DNA of 64,000 nucleotides from Pontibacter sp. Tf4 (GCF_014212495.1 NZ_JACKZC010000010.1:124001-188000); one strand, 5' to 3'; counted from the stretch's first letter, positions 44,983 through 54,025 are shown. The notes: generated by a model not told the origin, from the letters alone. Numbers and translations: made by a program.

Positions 44983-45056
44983 CAGCAAAAACGCTGTGCC
45001 CGGATTTTGAAGCCAGTACACAGCCATAGTACTATAACTAAGGCCTTGTACAAAAC

Positions 45057-45097
45057 AAACGCAGCCCCGAAACCGTGCTGGCTTCGGGGCTGCGTTT
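45057..45097. terminator. Bidirectional terminator
   Basis: GCAGCCCCGAA pairs with TTCGGGGCTGC; flanked by AAAC and GTTTGTT. Convergent genes on both sides. Confidence 0.85.
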
Positions 45098-45124
45098 GTT
45101 ATAATCTATAGTTGTTACCTGCTG

Positions 45125-45640
45125 CTAATCGTCGTCAGAGTCGCGGGTGAGCATGTAAACGGCGCCGGCGGTAATGGCCGCAAAAATAGCTACCCTTGCC
45201 AGTAAGCCCGTTTTGTTGTGTTTCAGATCTGCCTGGTATCCTTTCTCCGACAGGATGTTCGGGAAAGTACCCTGCACAAAGTCATCGATAATGCCTTCCA
45301 CCACGTTCACGCGGTCGGCAATGATCAGGGGAAGCCAGTGGCTGTACTCGTTCTCGCTTCGCTTAAAAGCCATCCTGCGGATCATGCCGCTCAGGCCGCT
45401 TGGTGGTACCGCCGTACCAAACACCGCCGTTACATTGGGCCTCTCAATCGAGTGATGTATCTCGATGTTGATGGGCTGCTGTGTGGGCCGTTCCCAGGTG
45501 TAGCCTTTGTGCTCTTCGTTGGTACGCTTTTTCATGGGGTAGGTCGGGTCGTTTTTCGGATCCGCATCTATCCCCCAGCCAATGATATGCGAATGGTCGG
45601 CCGGGCCCCTGTTATTTTCAAATGGTCTGTTATCTTCCAT
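45125..45640 (-). CDS. Conserved hypothetical protein paired with alcohol dehydrogenase
   Basis: 171 residues. The N-terminal half is polar (IIGWGIDADPKNDPTYPMKKR), the centre has TAVFGTAVPPSGLSGMIRRMAF, then HWLPLIIADRVNVVEGIIDDF, and the C-terminus is a single membrane helix (VAIFAAITAGAVYML) followed by acidic residues. This family is widespread and usually lies next to zinc alcohol dehydrogenases of the formaldehyde-dehydrogenase type, as here (10 bp downstream of it). Function unknown; a tail-anchored membrane partner is plausible. Confidence 0.85.
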   Translation of the reverse strand: MEDNRPFENNRGPADHSHIIGWGIDADPKNDPTYPMKKRTNEEHKGYTWERPTQQPINIEIHHSIERPNVTAVFGTAVPPSGLSGMIRRMAFKRSENEYSHWLPLIIADRVNVVEGIIDDFVQGTFPNILSEKGYQADLKHNKTGLLARVAIFAAITAGAVYMLTRDSDDD

Positions 45641-45650
45641 GGTATTTTAA

Positions 45651-46805
45651 TTAAGATCTTGCAGTTGGTGGAATAAGGACAGGCTTGATGCAGTTGTCAA
45701 GTTTCTCGGAGAACATGCGGTACCCTTCGGCCACTTCTTCCAGCGGAATGCGGTGCGTGATCAGGGCTTTCGGGTTGATGATGCCGTTCTGCACATGCTC
45801 TATCAGGCGGGGCAGCAGGCGTTTTACCGATGCCTGGTTTGCCCGTATGGTCAGGCCTTTGTTAAGCACGTTGCCGATCGGCACGAGGTTATCCGTAGGT
45901 CCGTACACCCCAACTATAGATACGATACCTCCTTTTTTAACGCAGTTGATGGCCCAGTGCAAGGCGGTGGCAGAACCGGCCTGCAACAACATTTTACGGC
46001 CTGTGATGGTCTGCATCAGGTTACCGGTAGCCTCTGCTCCTACGGCATCAATGCACACGTCCACGCCCAGCGAGTCTGTCTGTTTTTTGGCAAATACGGC
46101 CGGGTCGCCTATCTCCTCATAGTTAAAGGCTTCGCACTGCGCATAGTTGCGGGCAAACTCCAGGCGGTAATCCAGCTTATCGATAATGATGACACGGCCC
46201 GCACCAAACAGCCACGAGCATTTGGCCGCCATAATACCGATTGGCCCTGCACCAAACACCATCACCGTATCCCCTTTCTGAATACCTGCCATTTCAGCGG
46301 CCTGGTAGCCCGTAGGCACTACGTCAGTCAGCAATACGGCATCGTCCAAATCCATGCCTTCGGGTATAATAGTGGGGCCTACGTTAGCATAGGGTACGCG
46401 CACATATTCTGCCTGGCCGCCGTTGTAACCGCCCGCTGTGTGCGAGTATCCGAAAATAGCACCTACCGCTGTTGCCTGCGAGTTGGCCTCGTGGCAGTTG
46501 CCGTATAGTTCCTGCCGGCAGAAGGCGCACCTGCCGCACGAAATATTGAACGGCACCAGCACATTATCCCCTACTTTCAGTTTGGTAACTTCAGTGCCTA
46601 TTTCCACTACTTCGCCTGTAAATTCATGCCCGAAGGTGGTGCCTACGCGTGTATCGGGCACGTTGCCGTTGTAGAGGTGCAGGTCGGAGCCGCAGATACA
46701 CGAGCGCGTTACCCGTACAATAGCATCTTCGGGGTGCAGGATTTCGGGCATAGGTTTCTGGTCGATCCGGACACGTTTTGGTCCGCGGTAGTTCATTGCC
46801 AGCAT
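45651..46805 (-). CDS. Zinc-dependent alcohol dehydrogenase (formaldehyde-dehydrogenase-like)
   Basis: 384 residues. Catalytic zinc ligands C (CICGSDLHLYNG, near 38) and GHEFTG (near 62), structural zinc cysteines CGRCAFCRQELYGNC (near 95-108), and Rossmann motif GAGPIGIMAAKC (near 186-195). Length and motifs fit the glutathione-independent formaldehyde dehydrogenase/threonine dehydrogenase-like group (S-hydroxymethyl or alcohol substrate). Alternative start MNYRG at 46796 differs by three codons. Forms an operon with the conserved hypothetical gene 10 bp downstream. Confidence 0.9.
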   Translation of the reverse strand: MLAMNYRGPKRVRIDQKPMPEILHPEDAIVRVTRSCICGSDLHLYNGNVPDTRVGTTFGHEFTGEVVEIGTEVTKLKVGDNVLVPFNISCGRCAFCRQELYGNCHEANSQATAVGAIFGYSHTAGGYNGGQAEYVRVPYANVGPTIIPEGMDLDDAVLLTDVVPTGYQAAEMAGIQKGDTVMVFGAGPIGIMAAKCSWLFGAGRVIIIDKLDYRLEFARNYAQCEAFNYEEIGDPAVFAKKQTDSLGVDVCIDAVGAEATGNLMQTITGRKMLLQAGSATALHWAINCVKKGGIVSIVGVYGPTDNLVPIGNVLNKGLTIRANQASVKRLLPRLIEHVQNGIINPKALITHRIPLEEVAEGYRMFSEKLDNCIKPVLIPPTARS

Positions 46806-47023
46806 AAGTTTGTTTTGAGTTTAGTTATACATCCGTAAAACACACAGCGGCTTTTGCATCAGTACCGTGCTTTGCGGCAGGCTCGGAATAGCATCTGTAT
46901 GGTAGCATATAATTACTGATATAAGCTTACATAGTTGCAAAAATTGTACTTATACCAGTTACCACTATATTTATATAGTACTATAGTCAGGCTGCGATAT
47001 GCGAGCAAAGCCGGGAGAGTTGG

Positions 47024-47464
47024 CTATAGTTTGGTTAAGCAGACAGAGTTGATGCAGTAGCGCAGGCCATAGGGTTCCGGCCCATCCTGAAACACGTGCC
47101 CCAGGTGGCTGTCGCATACATTGCAGCAGGCTTCGATGCGCTGCATGTGGTGGCTGTCATCAAAACTATACTTTATAGCTGCTTTGGTGGCTGGTTGGGT
47201 AAAGCTGGGCCACCCCGAAATGGCCCTGTATTTTTCGCTGGCATTGAACAACAGGCTGCCACAGGCGGCACACAGATATGTACCAGGCTCAAACACCTTA
47301 CAGTACGCATTGCGGTAGGGTGGCTCGGTACCCTTTTGTCGCATTACGGTATATTGCGCCGGGCTTAGTTTCTGTGCCCACTCCTGCTCGGTAAAGTCCA
47401 CCCGGTGGTACGGTTCCGGGTTGCCATACTTGGCGTAATAAATGATGTCTTTCCAGCGGAGCAT
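47024..47464 (-). CDS. msrB: Peptide-methionine (R)-S-oxide reductase
   Basis: 146 residues. Reduces methionine-R-sulfoxide in oxidised proteins. Zinc ligands C65/C68 (CAAC) and C114/C117 (CNVCDSHLGHVF); catalytic C137 in RYCINS; SGWPSF is near 83-88. No signal peptide, so cytoplasmic. Single gene. The 218-bp gap before the upstream dehydrogenase gene holds no recognisable feature beyond AT-rich bases. Confidence 0.95.
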   Translation of the reverse strand: MLRWKDIIYYAKYGNPEPYHRVDFTEQEWAQKLSPAQYTVMRQKGTEPPYRNAYCKVFEPGTYLCAACGSLLFNASEKYRAISGWPSFTQPATKAAIKYSFDDSHHMQRIEACCNVCDSHLGHVFQDGPEPYGLRYCINSVCLTKL

Positions 47465-47546
47465 AGTAATCTGAGAAATAAAATTACCAGAACGGCTTCT
47501 TAAACTATAGGTTAATCGTCAGTACCAATCCGCGCTGTATAAAAGC

Positions 47547-47585
47547 AAAAAGGGCAACGATCTGTTACAGCCGTTGCCCTTTTAC
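47547..47585 (-). terminator. Terminator of the 47602-48216 lipoprotein gene
   Basis: AAAGGGCAACG pairs with CGTTGCCCTTT, around a 12-base loop; on the minus strand followed by TTTTTGC. Confidence 0.75.
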
Positions 47586-47601
47586 GTGGTTTTAAACCTT
47601 A

Positions 47602-48216
47602 TTATTTTATTTCGTAGGAAAGCAGCTTTACCTGCCCCTGGGCTCCAAAATCGCTCAAAATCAGGCCTACACCTTTTGCGTAGTAGTAGTTTGCTACTAT
47701 TTCCGTTCCCAAATCCTGGCCCATGTACGAGTAAGTGTAAATGGCTTTCACATTCACTACGTCATCAAATGTCTTGTCGCCCACGGTCTTGGTTATTCCT
47801 TTCTGCTCTACCGACATGGTCAGGGTGGTAAGAACCCCGTTTATGGTAAATTCCTGCACCCATGGCTTGCCCGCAATGCTCTCTTCCTTTAAAATAAAGA
47901 TTTCCATCTGGCCGGTGTTGGGCATAAAACCTACTGCCGAATAATTGCCGTTTTCTTTCAGCAAATACGATTTGTTACTGGTGCTGCCCTGCTGCGTTTC
48001 GTACTCGAAGTAGGTTTTACCATTTATTTCTTTGGTATTGCCTGTTACGCGGGCGGTGTACTGTATGGCCCCACCATAGGTCCAGTTAGAACCAGCCGTA
48101 GTCGGGAAATAATCCTCTGCAGCTTCAAGGTTGGGGGTGGTGTCGTCTTCTTTGGTACAAGAAGCAAGGGCGCCAACTACAAGGCACCACAACAGGATGA
48201 GTTTAAGTTTGTTCAT
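47602..48216 (-). CDS. Lipoprotein of unknown function
   Basis: 204 residues from the ATG at 48216 (an upstream extension of 30 codons is hydrophobic but not supported). Lipobox LASC at 17-20 predicts a lipid-modified cysteine. The rest is beta-rich with no strong family match (TAGSNWTYGGAIQYTARVT, KTYFEYETQQGSTSN, GKTYFEYETQ). Anchored to outer or inner membrane, facing the periplasm. Single gene. Confidence 0.75.
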   Translation of the reverse strand: MNKLKLILLWCLVVGALASCTKEDDTTPNLEAAEDYFPTTAGSNWTYGGAIQYTARVTGNTKEINGKTYFEYETQQGSTSNKSYLLKENGNYSAVGFMPNTGQMEIFILKEESIAGKPWVQEFTINGVLTTLTMSVEQKGITKTVGDKTFDDVVNVKAIYTYSYMGQDLGTEIVANYYYAKGVGLILSDFGAQGQVKLLSYEIK

Positions 48217-48293
48217 AACTATATAGATAATCCTGTGCAATTTAAGATAATTATCAGAGGCTGCCATACTTATTAAAAACAAAAGCAATGCAT

Positions 48294-48333
48294 ACAAAAA
48301 AGCCACCCCGCAGCAGGCAGGGTGACTTTTTGT
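48294..48333 (-). terminator. Terminator of the aldo/keto reductase gene
   Basis: AAAAGCCACCC and GGGTGACTTTT (one wobble) form the stem; A and T runs flank it. Confidence 0.6.
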
Positions 48334-48350
48334 GGTGATGTAAAGTACAA

Positions 48351-49220
48351 TTATTTTTCCGACTGCCTGATGTTGTTCAGTGTTTCGATGTCTTCTGAAG
48401 ATAGTTTGATAGCTGCTGCTTTATAGTTCTCTTCGAGGTGCTTTACCTTAGAGGTACCCGGAATGAGCAGGATGTTGGGGGCATGGTGCAGCAGCCAGGC
48501 CAGGGCGATCTGGTGTGCTGTGGCATCGTACTTCGCTCCTACCTCCTGCAGGGTATTAATGGCACCCACGTTGCCGGCATTGATCGGATTCCACGGGATA
48601 AAGGCAATATCGTTCTGGCGGCAGAACTGCAGTTCGTCTTCCCACTTGGTCCTGAAATCGACGCTGTACTTGTTCTGCACCGATACGACCGGGAAGTACT
48701 CCTGCGCTTTCTTTATCTGCTCTACCGACACTTCAGATAAGCCGATGTGCTTTACCAGGCCTTCTTCCTGCACGCGCTGCAAAAACTCCAGCGTTTTTTC
48801 GTAGGGCACCTCCGGATCAATGCGGTGCAGCTGGTACAGGTCGATGCGGTCTTGTTTCAGGCGTTTCAGGCTGCCTTCGAGGGCGCGCTGCAAGTAATCG
48901 GGATCGGCGTTGATGGGCCATACGTTGGGGCCGGTGCGGGTAAGGCCCCCTTTGGTAGCAATAACCAGGTCTTTGGGGTACGGATACAGGGCCTCGGCTA
49001 TCAGCTCTTCCGATACGTTGGGGCCGTAACTGTCGGCGGTATCAATAAAGTTAATACCCAGCTCCACGGTGCGCTGCAGCACCCGGATGGCTTCGTCGTG
49101 GTCTTTTGGTGGCCCCCAGATGCCTTCGCCGGTAATGCGCATTGCGCCAAAACCCATGCGGTTAACGGTAAGGTCGTTGCCAATAGTAAAGGTCTGGGAC
49201 ACTTCTTTTGTTTCTGCCAT
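48351..49220 (-). CDS. Aldo/keto reductase
   Basis: 289 residues from the ATG at 49220. TIM-barrel oxidoreductase using NADPH. Catalytic tetrad candidates: D (INFIDTADSYG), Y in the same segment, K (VIATKGGLTRTG) and H (YQLHRIDP). ILLIPGTSKVKHLEENYKAAAIKLSSED is the usual C-terminal cofactor loop. Substrate unknown. The DoxX-type gene starts 105 bp upstream on the same strand. Confidence 0.93.
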   Translation of the reverse strand: MAETKEVSQTFTIGNDLTVNRMGFGAMRITGEGIWGPPKDHDEAIRVLQRTVELGINFIDTADSYGPNVSEELIAEALYPYPKDLVIATKGGLTRTGPNVWPINADPDYLQRALEGSLKRLKQDRIDLYQLHRIDPEVPYEKTLEFLQRVQEEGLVKHIGLSEVSVEQIKKAQEYFPVVSVQNKYSVDFRTKWEDELQFCRQNDIAFIPWNPINAGNVGAINTLQEVGAKYDATAHQIALAWLLHHAPNILLIPGTSKVKHLEENYKAAAIKLSSEDIETLNNIRQSEK

Positions 49221-49324
49221 AGTTTGTTTGTTTAAGATAACATGTACGGCCGGAGCACTTGCCTGTTGAGGCAAATACTACGGCCGTGCAGTAAACAACT
49301 ATACAGCAGTAAAAAAGTTTAGGT

Positions 49325-49741
49325 TTAGTAACGGGTATCGGCGTGGGCAACAGTGCCACCGCGACGGGCAGCATCTACACTCCAGATACCCGAGCCGCGC
49401 GCTGCCATGTACAGGAACAGGAAGCAGTAAAGCAAGGCCAGTTCGCCCTGGTTTTGGATGGGGAAGGCTGCCTGCGGGGCATGCGCCATAAAATAAGCAA
49501 CAGCCATTTCGATGGCAGCAATAAGCGCAACCCAGCTTGTCAGAAAACCGATAGCGATCATCAGCCCGCCTACCAGCTCAATGATACCGGCAACACCCAT
49601 CAGGGAGGCAATCTCTACGGTGCTGCCGTCGCCGGGCCAGCCAAATAGTTTCTGGGTGCCGTGCATGGCAAACAGCAGACCCGCCACAATGCGCAGTAAG
49701 GCATACAAGTGGGGCGCATAATTTCCTAAAAATCCGTTCAT
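49325..49741 (-). CDS. DoxX family membrane protein
   Basis: 138 residues with four membrane helices (AGLLFAMHGTQKLFGWPGDG ... IIELVGGLMIAIGF ... AAIEMAVAYFMAHAP ... ALLYCFLFLYMAARG). The GTQKLFGW motif is typical of the DoxX/DoxD family, implicated in redox or quinone chemistry. Function in this organism unknown. Own promoter region, next to the aldo/keto reductase. Confidence 0.92.
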   Translation of the reverse strand: MNGFLGNYAPHLYALLRIVAGLLFAMHGTQKLFGWPGDGSTVEIASLMGVAGIIELVGGLMIAIGFLTSWVALIAAIEMAVAYFMAHAPQAAFPIQNQGELALLYCFLFLYMAARGSGIWSVDAARRGGTVAHADTRY

Positions 49742-49892
49742 ACCTGTTTTTTTATAGTTTAAGATGAGAGTAAAGCCACTGATGATATTAGCATAACGCT
49801 ATAGACGAATATGTTACAAATAAAGTTGGAATAGTATATAGTTTACAACACGACAACTATAGTAAACCCGGCACCATTTGCCCTGAACACAT

Positions 49893-49926
49893 AAAACCTG
49901 CCTGCAATAATGTACAGGCGGGTTTT
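49893..49926 (-). terminator. Terminator of the YD-type lipoprotein gene
   Basis: AAAACCTGCCTG and CAGGCGGGTTTT (one G-T pair) with A and T flanks. Confidence 0.75.
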
Positions 49927-49948
49927 GGTGGTCTTTAACCGGAAGCAC

Positions 49949-50791
49949 TTAGTAGGTAAACTGCTCCCGAAACGGTTGGGCATTCGGGTAGGCTTCCAGG
50001 GTGGTGACGCGCAGTTGGGGCATGCCCGAAGCATGGTAACTATAGCTATAGTACTCTTTGCCCTGGCCGGCATCGCGGTAGCCTGGGTTGTTTACAAATA
50101 ACTTTACACCTGGCAGGTAAAAATCCGAGTAAGCAAACGGCAACGGGTTTGGGTTGCTGTCGTAGCCGCCCCAGCGGATGTAGGTGGGTGCGCTCAGGTC
50201 TTCTTCCCTATCGCTTGTACTCCAGCTCACCGCAGACGTTGTCAGGTTTCCGTTGGTATCATAGCTGTATTCGGTTACGCCAAGCCTGCCGGTATTTGAT
50301 GTGGCATAACTCATGGTGGTCTGTTTCACCAGCTTATCGCCTTCGTACTCAAATGTGTAGCGGTAGTTTACCAGGCCTTCGCCATAGTAACGTGTTGCAG
50401 CCACTACTTTGTCGCCTTCATAAGTATACTCCAGCCAATTGTTGCCTGATACATAGTTTAAACGCACCGGCTTGTTGCCTTCATACACTATCGTGTAGCC
50501 CTGGTAGGTCAGGTCGGTGTAGCCGATGCCGGATAAGCGGCCCTGGGTATCCCAGGTGAAGGTGCGGGTGCCCATGCCTTTGAGTAAACTATTGGCAGTT
50601 ACAGGTGGTAGCGTGTTGGTTGGTGGTGTTGTGTTAGGTGGTGTGGTGTTAGGCGGCGTACCTACCGGTGGCTGTTTGGGCGGGTTGGTGGATGGAGGCA
50701 CCGGCATCGGGAGGTCGTACTCTTTTTCGCAGGAGGTTAGCACAACCGACAGGCCCAGCCCGGCAAGCAGCATTAACTGATGTACTTTCAT
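49949..50791 (-). CDS. Lipoprotein with proline-rich linker and YD-like beta repeats
   Basis: 280 residues. Lipobox LTSC at 18-21. A low-complexity linker rich in P, N and T (TPPNTTPPNTTPPTN) spans about residues 33-68, then about ten short beta repeats of the form YEGDKLVxxxxY(T/S)Y (TYEGDKVVAATRYYGEG, FEYEGDKLVKQTT). These resemble YD/RHS-type or DUF4595-like repeats. No catalytic motif. Probably surface- or periplasm-exposed. Single gene with its own terminator. Confidence 0.78.
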   Translation of the reverse strand: MKVHQLMLLAGLGLSVVLTSCEKEYDLPMPVPPSTNPPKQPPVGTPPNTTPPNTTPPTNTLPPVTANSLLKGMGTRTFTWDTQGRLSGIGYTDLTYQGYTIVYEGNKPVRLNYVSGNNWLEYTYEGDKVVAATRYYGEGLVNYRYTFEYEGDKLVKQTTMSYATSNTGRLGVTEYSYDTNGNLTTSAVSWSTSDREEDLSAPTYIRWGGYDSNPNPLPFAYSDFYLPGVKLFVNNPGYRDAGQGKEYYSYSYHASGMPQLRVTTLEAYPNAQPFREQFTY

Positions 50792-50903
50792 AGTTTTATG
50801 GAGGTTAAGATTGAATTGGTTATTCTATATTGGCAAGACAGGAGCCCCTGCCAAACCGTTGCCCGGAGATCAGAAAAATTTTAAAATATTTTTCCCATGA
50901 AAA

Positions 50904-50932
50904 AACGCCATCGCTTTTGAGGCCATGGCGTT
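50904..50932 (-). terminator. Terminator of the sigma/barrel operon
   Basis: AACGCCAT and ATGGCGTT arms, followed on the minus strand by TTTTTTCATG. Confidence 0.6.
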
Positions 50933-50954
50933 GATTTCCGGGCTATAGTTTTGC

Positions 50955-52403
50955 CTAATAAAAACGGCGGCGCAGCTGTATGCTTAGCCCCAGCGAGTAA
51001 GGTTTAATGCCGAAGGGTTCCCGTTTGGTATAGGTGGAGCCTAAAAAGTAATTCAGGTTTGGCATCAGCATCAGTTCATACTTATTGTGCAGCGTTGTGT
51101 TGTAGCCGGCTCCAACCATCAGGTTATAGTTGGTTTGCTCCAGCAGGTTGTCTTCCGACGGAAAATCAATGGTCTCTGTCAGGGTGCCGTTGCTGTAGGT
51201 ACTGGTGCGGCCTTTCACGAGTAGGTTCGCGCCGCCCGCCATGGTCAGGTTAAACCGGCGTTGTGCCTGCTCCCAGAAAAAGTAGGTTACGCCCAGCCGC
51301 AGGCCGCCATACATGAATGAGCTTTTCAGTTGTCGCTCGCCGGTAGCATACACAGGTGTTGCCTTGTAAGACCCATCAGCCAGGCGCACCTGTAACAGGG
51401 TATCAACTTTGCCATTGGTAAAACTATAGCTTACATCTTCGCGCAGCTGCATCACCGACAGGCCTGCTTCTAAGTAGAGTTGTTTCTTTAGTTGCCGGCC
51501 CACCTGTATGCCAAACTCGTAACCCATGCGCTCGGGGTCCAGTTTGCTGTTGGTGCGCAGGCTGGTAATGTAAACATCATCAGAAGTGGCCGGCGTAACT
51601 GCTTTAAAACTATAGCGTGGCGCAAATGCCAGGCTAATGTACCACTCCTTCCGTTGTTTCTCATCAAGGGTATCGCGGTCAGTTTCGGTCTGCTTTGGTA
51701 CAGACGGGTCGTGGGCAAATATGAAAGGCACTCGTGCCGGTGCTGATAAAACAGAGTCGCCGAGTTGGGTTTCCCGCATCGTTAAATAGGAAGCTGTCAG
51801 TTCTGCGGATATATTAACTGTAGCAGTGTTGTTCGTATCTTTGTCTATAGTTCTGGCTGGTTCTATGGTTTCCTGATTTTCCTGTGCAGCTATAGTTCGT
51901 GGCTTTTTGTGAGGCGCTGCCGTTACTAACACAGGCACTTTTACAGGAGCTGGTCTATAGTTTGGTTTTGGCACATTTGCAGTCTCCGTTGTATTTGTCT
52001 GTTCAGTAATGGCAGGTTTATCAGCAGGTTTTTCCGGCTGTTCTATCTCTTTGTTGGTTTTGTTATCAATTTTTGTGGCTGGCTGTGTTACAGTTATTTG
52101 TGTCTTACCATCAGCAAATCCTGTATTTTCTTCAACCGTGGCGCCAACTATAGGTGCAGGTTGTACAGCTATAGTTTCCGGTTGCTTAGCCAGTTGAGTT
52201 TCTGATTTTTTAGTTTGCAAAATGTACACGCCGGCACCTGTTAATAGCAGAAACAGGCCAGTTAACCAAAGCCACCACAAGGGGCGTTTGGGAGCCGGTG
52301 GCCGGATCTCGGCGGCGATCTTTTTCCAACCATCGGCAGGAGGCTCTTCTTCCAGCCCCAGCAGTTTGCGCCGTATTTCTTCCTGTTCTTTATCAGTCAG
52401 CAT
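50955..52403 (-). CDS. Inner-membrane helix fused through a long linker to a predicted outer-membrane barrel
   Basis: 482 residues. Residues 1-45 are polar and cytoplasmic (MLTDKEQEEIRRKLLGLEEE), residues 43-61 a membrane helix (LWWLWLTGLFLLLTGAGVY), 62-235 a long Gln/Thr/Lys-rich periplasmic linker, and 235-482 a series of amphipathic strands ending in SLGLSIQLRRRFY with a C-terminal aromatic, as in barrel proteins. The start overlaps the sigma-factor gene by 11 bp. Such N-termini resemble anti-sigma proteins. Inference: a trans-envelope regulator of the adjacent sigma factor in which the barrel senses the outer membrane. The barrel prediction is by eye only. Confidence 0.72.
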   Translation of the reverse strand: MLTDKEQEEIRRKLLGLEEEPPADGWKKIAAEIRPPAPKRPLWWLWLTGLFLLLTGAGVYILQTKKSETQLAKQPETIAVQPAPIVGATVEENTGFADGKTQITVTQPATKIDNKTNKEIEQPEKPADKPAITEQTNTTETANVPKPNYRPAPVKVPVLVTAAPHKKPRTIAAQENQETIEPARTIDKDTNNTATVNISAELTASYLTMRETQLGDSVLSAPARVPFIFAHDPSVPKQTETDRDTLDEKQRKEWYISLAFAPRYSFKAVTPATSDDVYITSLRTNSKLDPERMGYEFGIQVGRQLKKQLYLEAGLSVMQLREDVSYSFTNGKVDTLLQVRLADGSYKATPVYATGERQLKSSFMYGGLRLGVTYFFWEQAQRRFNLTMAGGANLLVKGRTSTYSNGTLTETIDFPSEDNLLEQTNYNLMVGAGYNTTLHNKYELMLMPNLNYFLGSTYTKREPFGIKPYSLGLSIQLRRRFY

Positions 52404-52938
52404 GTTCAGAAATTGAAAGTTGTTGGAGCATTTTTTTCAGGTAAGCTTTGGCCTTGGCCAGCTGCGATTTAGAGGTTCCTTCCGCAATCTGTAGCAGCTC
52501 GGCTATTTCGCGGTGGTTGTAGCCTTCTACCACATACAGGTTAAAGATCAGGTTATAGCCCTGTGGCAGCTGGTCAATAATGGCCAGTAACTCCTGCCCC
52601 GAAATCGAACTGATGATGTCGTCGGAGGCAGGCACAATTTCTTCCACTACACTATAGTCCAGTTGCTCCTGGTAGCGGTGGTTTTTATGGTAATGGTTAA
52701 TGGCAGTATTCACAAAAATGCGGCGCATCCAGCCTTCAAAGCTGCCGCCACTATAGCTGTCCAGGTGTTTGAATACCTTCACAAACGCTTCATGAAAAAT
52801 ATCTTCGGCCTCGAACCTGGACCTGGTATAGCGTGAGCAAACCGCCATCATACGCCTGGAGTATAGCTGGTACAGCTTTTCCTGCGCCGATGCCTTGCCC
52901 TGCCTGCATCCTGCTATAATCTCCTCTTCAGTTGTCAC
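52393..52938 (-). CDS. ECF (sigma-70 family) RNA polymerase sigma factor
   Basis: 181 residues with a GTG start at 52938. Region 2 (LYQLYSRRMMAVCSRYTRSRFEAEDIFHEAFVKVF, about 22-58) and region 4 (LLAIIDQLPQGYNLIFNLYVVEGYNHREIAELL with helix-turn-helix TSKSQLAKAKAYLKKML, about 118-170). Fits the large Bacteroidetes ECF group. Its 3' end overlaps the downstream barrel/anti-sigma-like gene, pointing to translational coupling and a partnership. Target promoters unknown. Confidence 0.92.
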   Translation of the reverse strand: MTTEEEIIAGCRQGKASAQEKLYQLYSRRMMAVCSRYTRSRFEAEDIFHEAFVKVFKHLDSYSGGSFEGWMRRIFVNTAINHYHKNHRYQEQLDYSVVEEIVPASDDIISSISGQELLAIIDQLPQGYNLIFNLYVVEGYNHREIAELLQIAEGTSKSQLAKAKAYLKKMLQQLSISEHAD

Positions 52939-52986
52939 GGGGCCGGCTTAAATGTGTGCAGAGAAACTATAGGTCGCAGAAACACC

Positions 52987-53016
52987 AAAAGCCCCGGGTT
53001 TGCACCTGCGGCTTTT
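52987..53016 (-). terminator. Weak terminator of the 53062-53745 gene
   Basis: AAAAGCC pairs with GGCTTTT; inner pairing is poor, so termination strength is uncertain. Confidence 0.4.
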
Positions 53017-53061
53017 GCAGCAAAAACAGTGGCGTGGCAGCTAGCCCTACTCCGCTTCATG

Positions 53062-53745
53062 TTACTCGGTTACGGTTACGGTAACTATAACTTCTTCGTA
53101 AGTAGAGCGGTCGCGGCTGGTATACACCCTGTACCGGAAAGAGTCCTGCCCCACATAATCCTTCGGCGGGTAATACACATAAATGGTGTTCTTGTAACTA
53201 CCGGAATATTCTATTGTCTCGAAGGTACCCAGCCTTGGGCTCTCGATAGAGTTGCCGCCATAGTTCTCGCCAAAGCAGATCGTGTCGTTCAGGAAAATCC
53301 TTACCTGGCCCGGCGTGTTTTTCTTTGTGGTCAGCGAGTCCTGGCCCAATACGGTTTTGCATTCGTTCGGGTCGCCTGGCTTCTCCACAATCAGGCGCAC
53401 TTTTTCGGTCTGGCAATCCTTGCCCACACAAACGGTATAGTACAGGCTGTCGAGGCCTGCAAAGTCGGTGTGCGGTTTGTAGCCCATGGTGCCCGGGCCG
53501 TCAAACTCGGGGTGCAGGTCGCCGTGGAGTGGCTCGGTGTAGGTCACATCTACCTGTACTTTCACACTGTCGTTTGCCAGCACATCCAGCCGGTTAATCC
53601 AGTCGGAGTTAGCGTTGATGATGTAGATATCGTCCGGGTAGAGCTGAAACTGCTTAAAGGAAGCAGGCAGCACATCGTCGGTGGTTTTATCGCAGCTCCA
53701 GAGCAGCAGCAACAGCATGGCCAGCAGGGGTATATGTTTTTTCAT
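53062..53745 (-). CDS. Ig-like lipoprotein
   Basis: 227 residues. Lipobox LLWSC (about 14-18). Two cadherin/Ig-like (Bacterial Ig 17-type) beta-sandwich domains: INRLDVLANDSVKVQVDVTYTEPLHGDL ... DSLYYTVCVGKDCQTEK and GQVRIFLNDTICFG ... GQDSFRYRVYTSRDRST. Cysteines in VCVGKDCQ and ECK could form disulfides. Outward-facing lipoprotein with probable adhesion or scaffold role. Transcribed towards the sigma-factor gene, from which it is separated by 123 bp with a weak terminator. Confidence 0.82.
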   Translation of the reverse strand: MKKHIPLLAMLLLLLWSCDKTTDDVLPASFKQFQLYPDDIYIINANSDWINRLDVLANDSVKVQVDVTYTEPLHGDLHPEFDGPGTMGYKPHTDFAGLDSLYYTVCVGKDCQTEKVRLIVEKPGDPNECKTVLGQDSLTTKKNTPGQVRIFLNDTICFGENYGGNSIESPRLGTFETIEYSGSYKNTIYVYYPPKDYVGQDSFRYRVYTSRDRSTYEEVIVTVTVTE

Positions 53746-54025
53746 ACGAATGGATGCTCGGGTTATACCGCTAAGACAGGGCCGTTTATAAAAGGGTTGC
53801 CTGCGCTAAAAAAGTATTTTAACAATCTTATCACCCAGCACAGGCAGGCTACTTTCCGTCCTTCAAACTCACCAAAAGAGCACACAAATTAACGTAAAAA
53901 TACTATAGTCTGCTACAGCCTGCTATCTATAGTTTAGCCCCAGAGCCAGCTATTTGCGTAGAACAACAACTGCAGGTCAGGCCTGCGGCAAACAAATTGA
54001 TCTTAAACCTAACTGAAAACAAACC

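Noticed and set aside
52954-53892. 312-codon open frame on the plus strand
   Set aside because: Antisense to the Ig-like lipoprotein gene, which has a lipobox and beta-sandwich pattern. No motif in the plus-strand translation.
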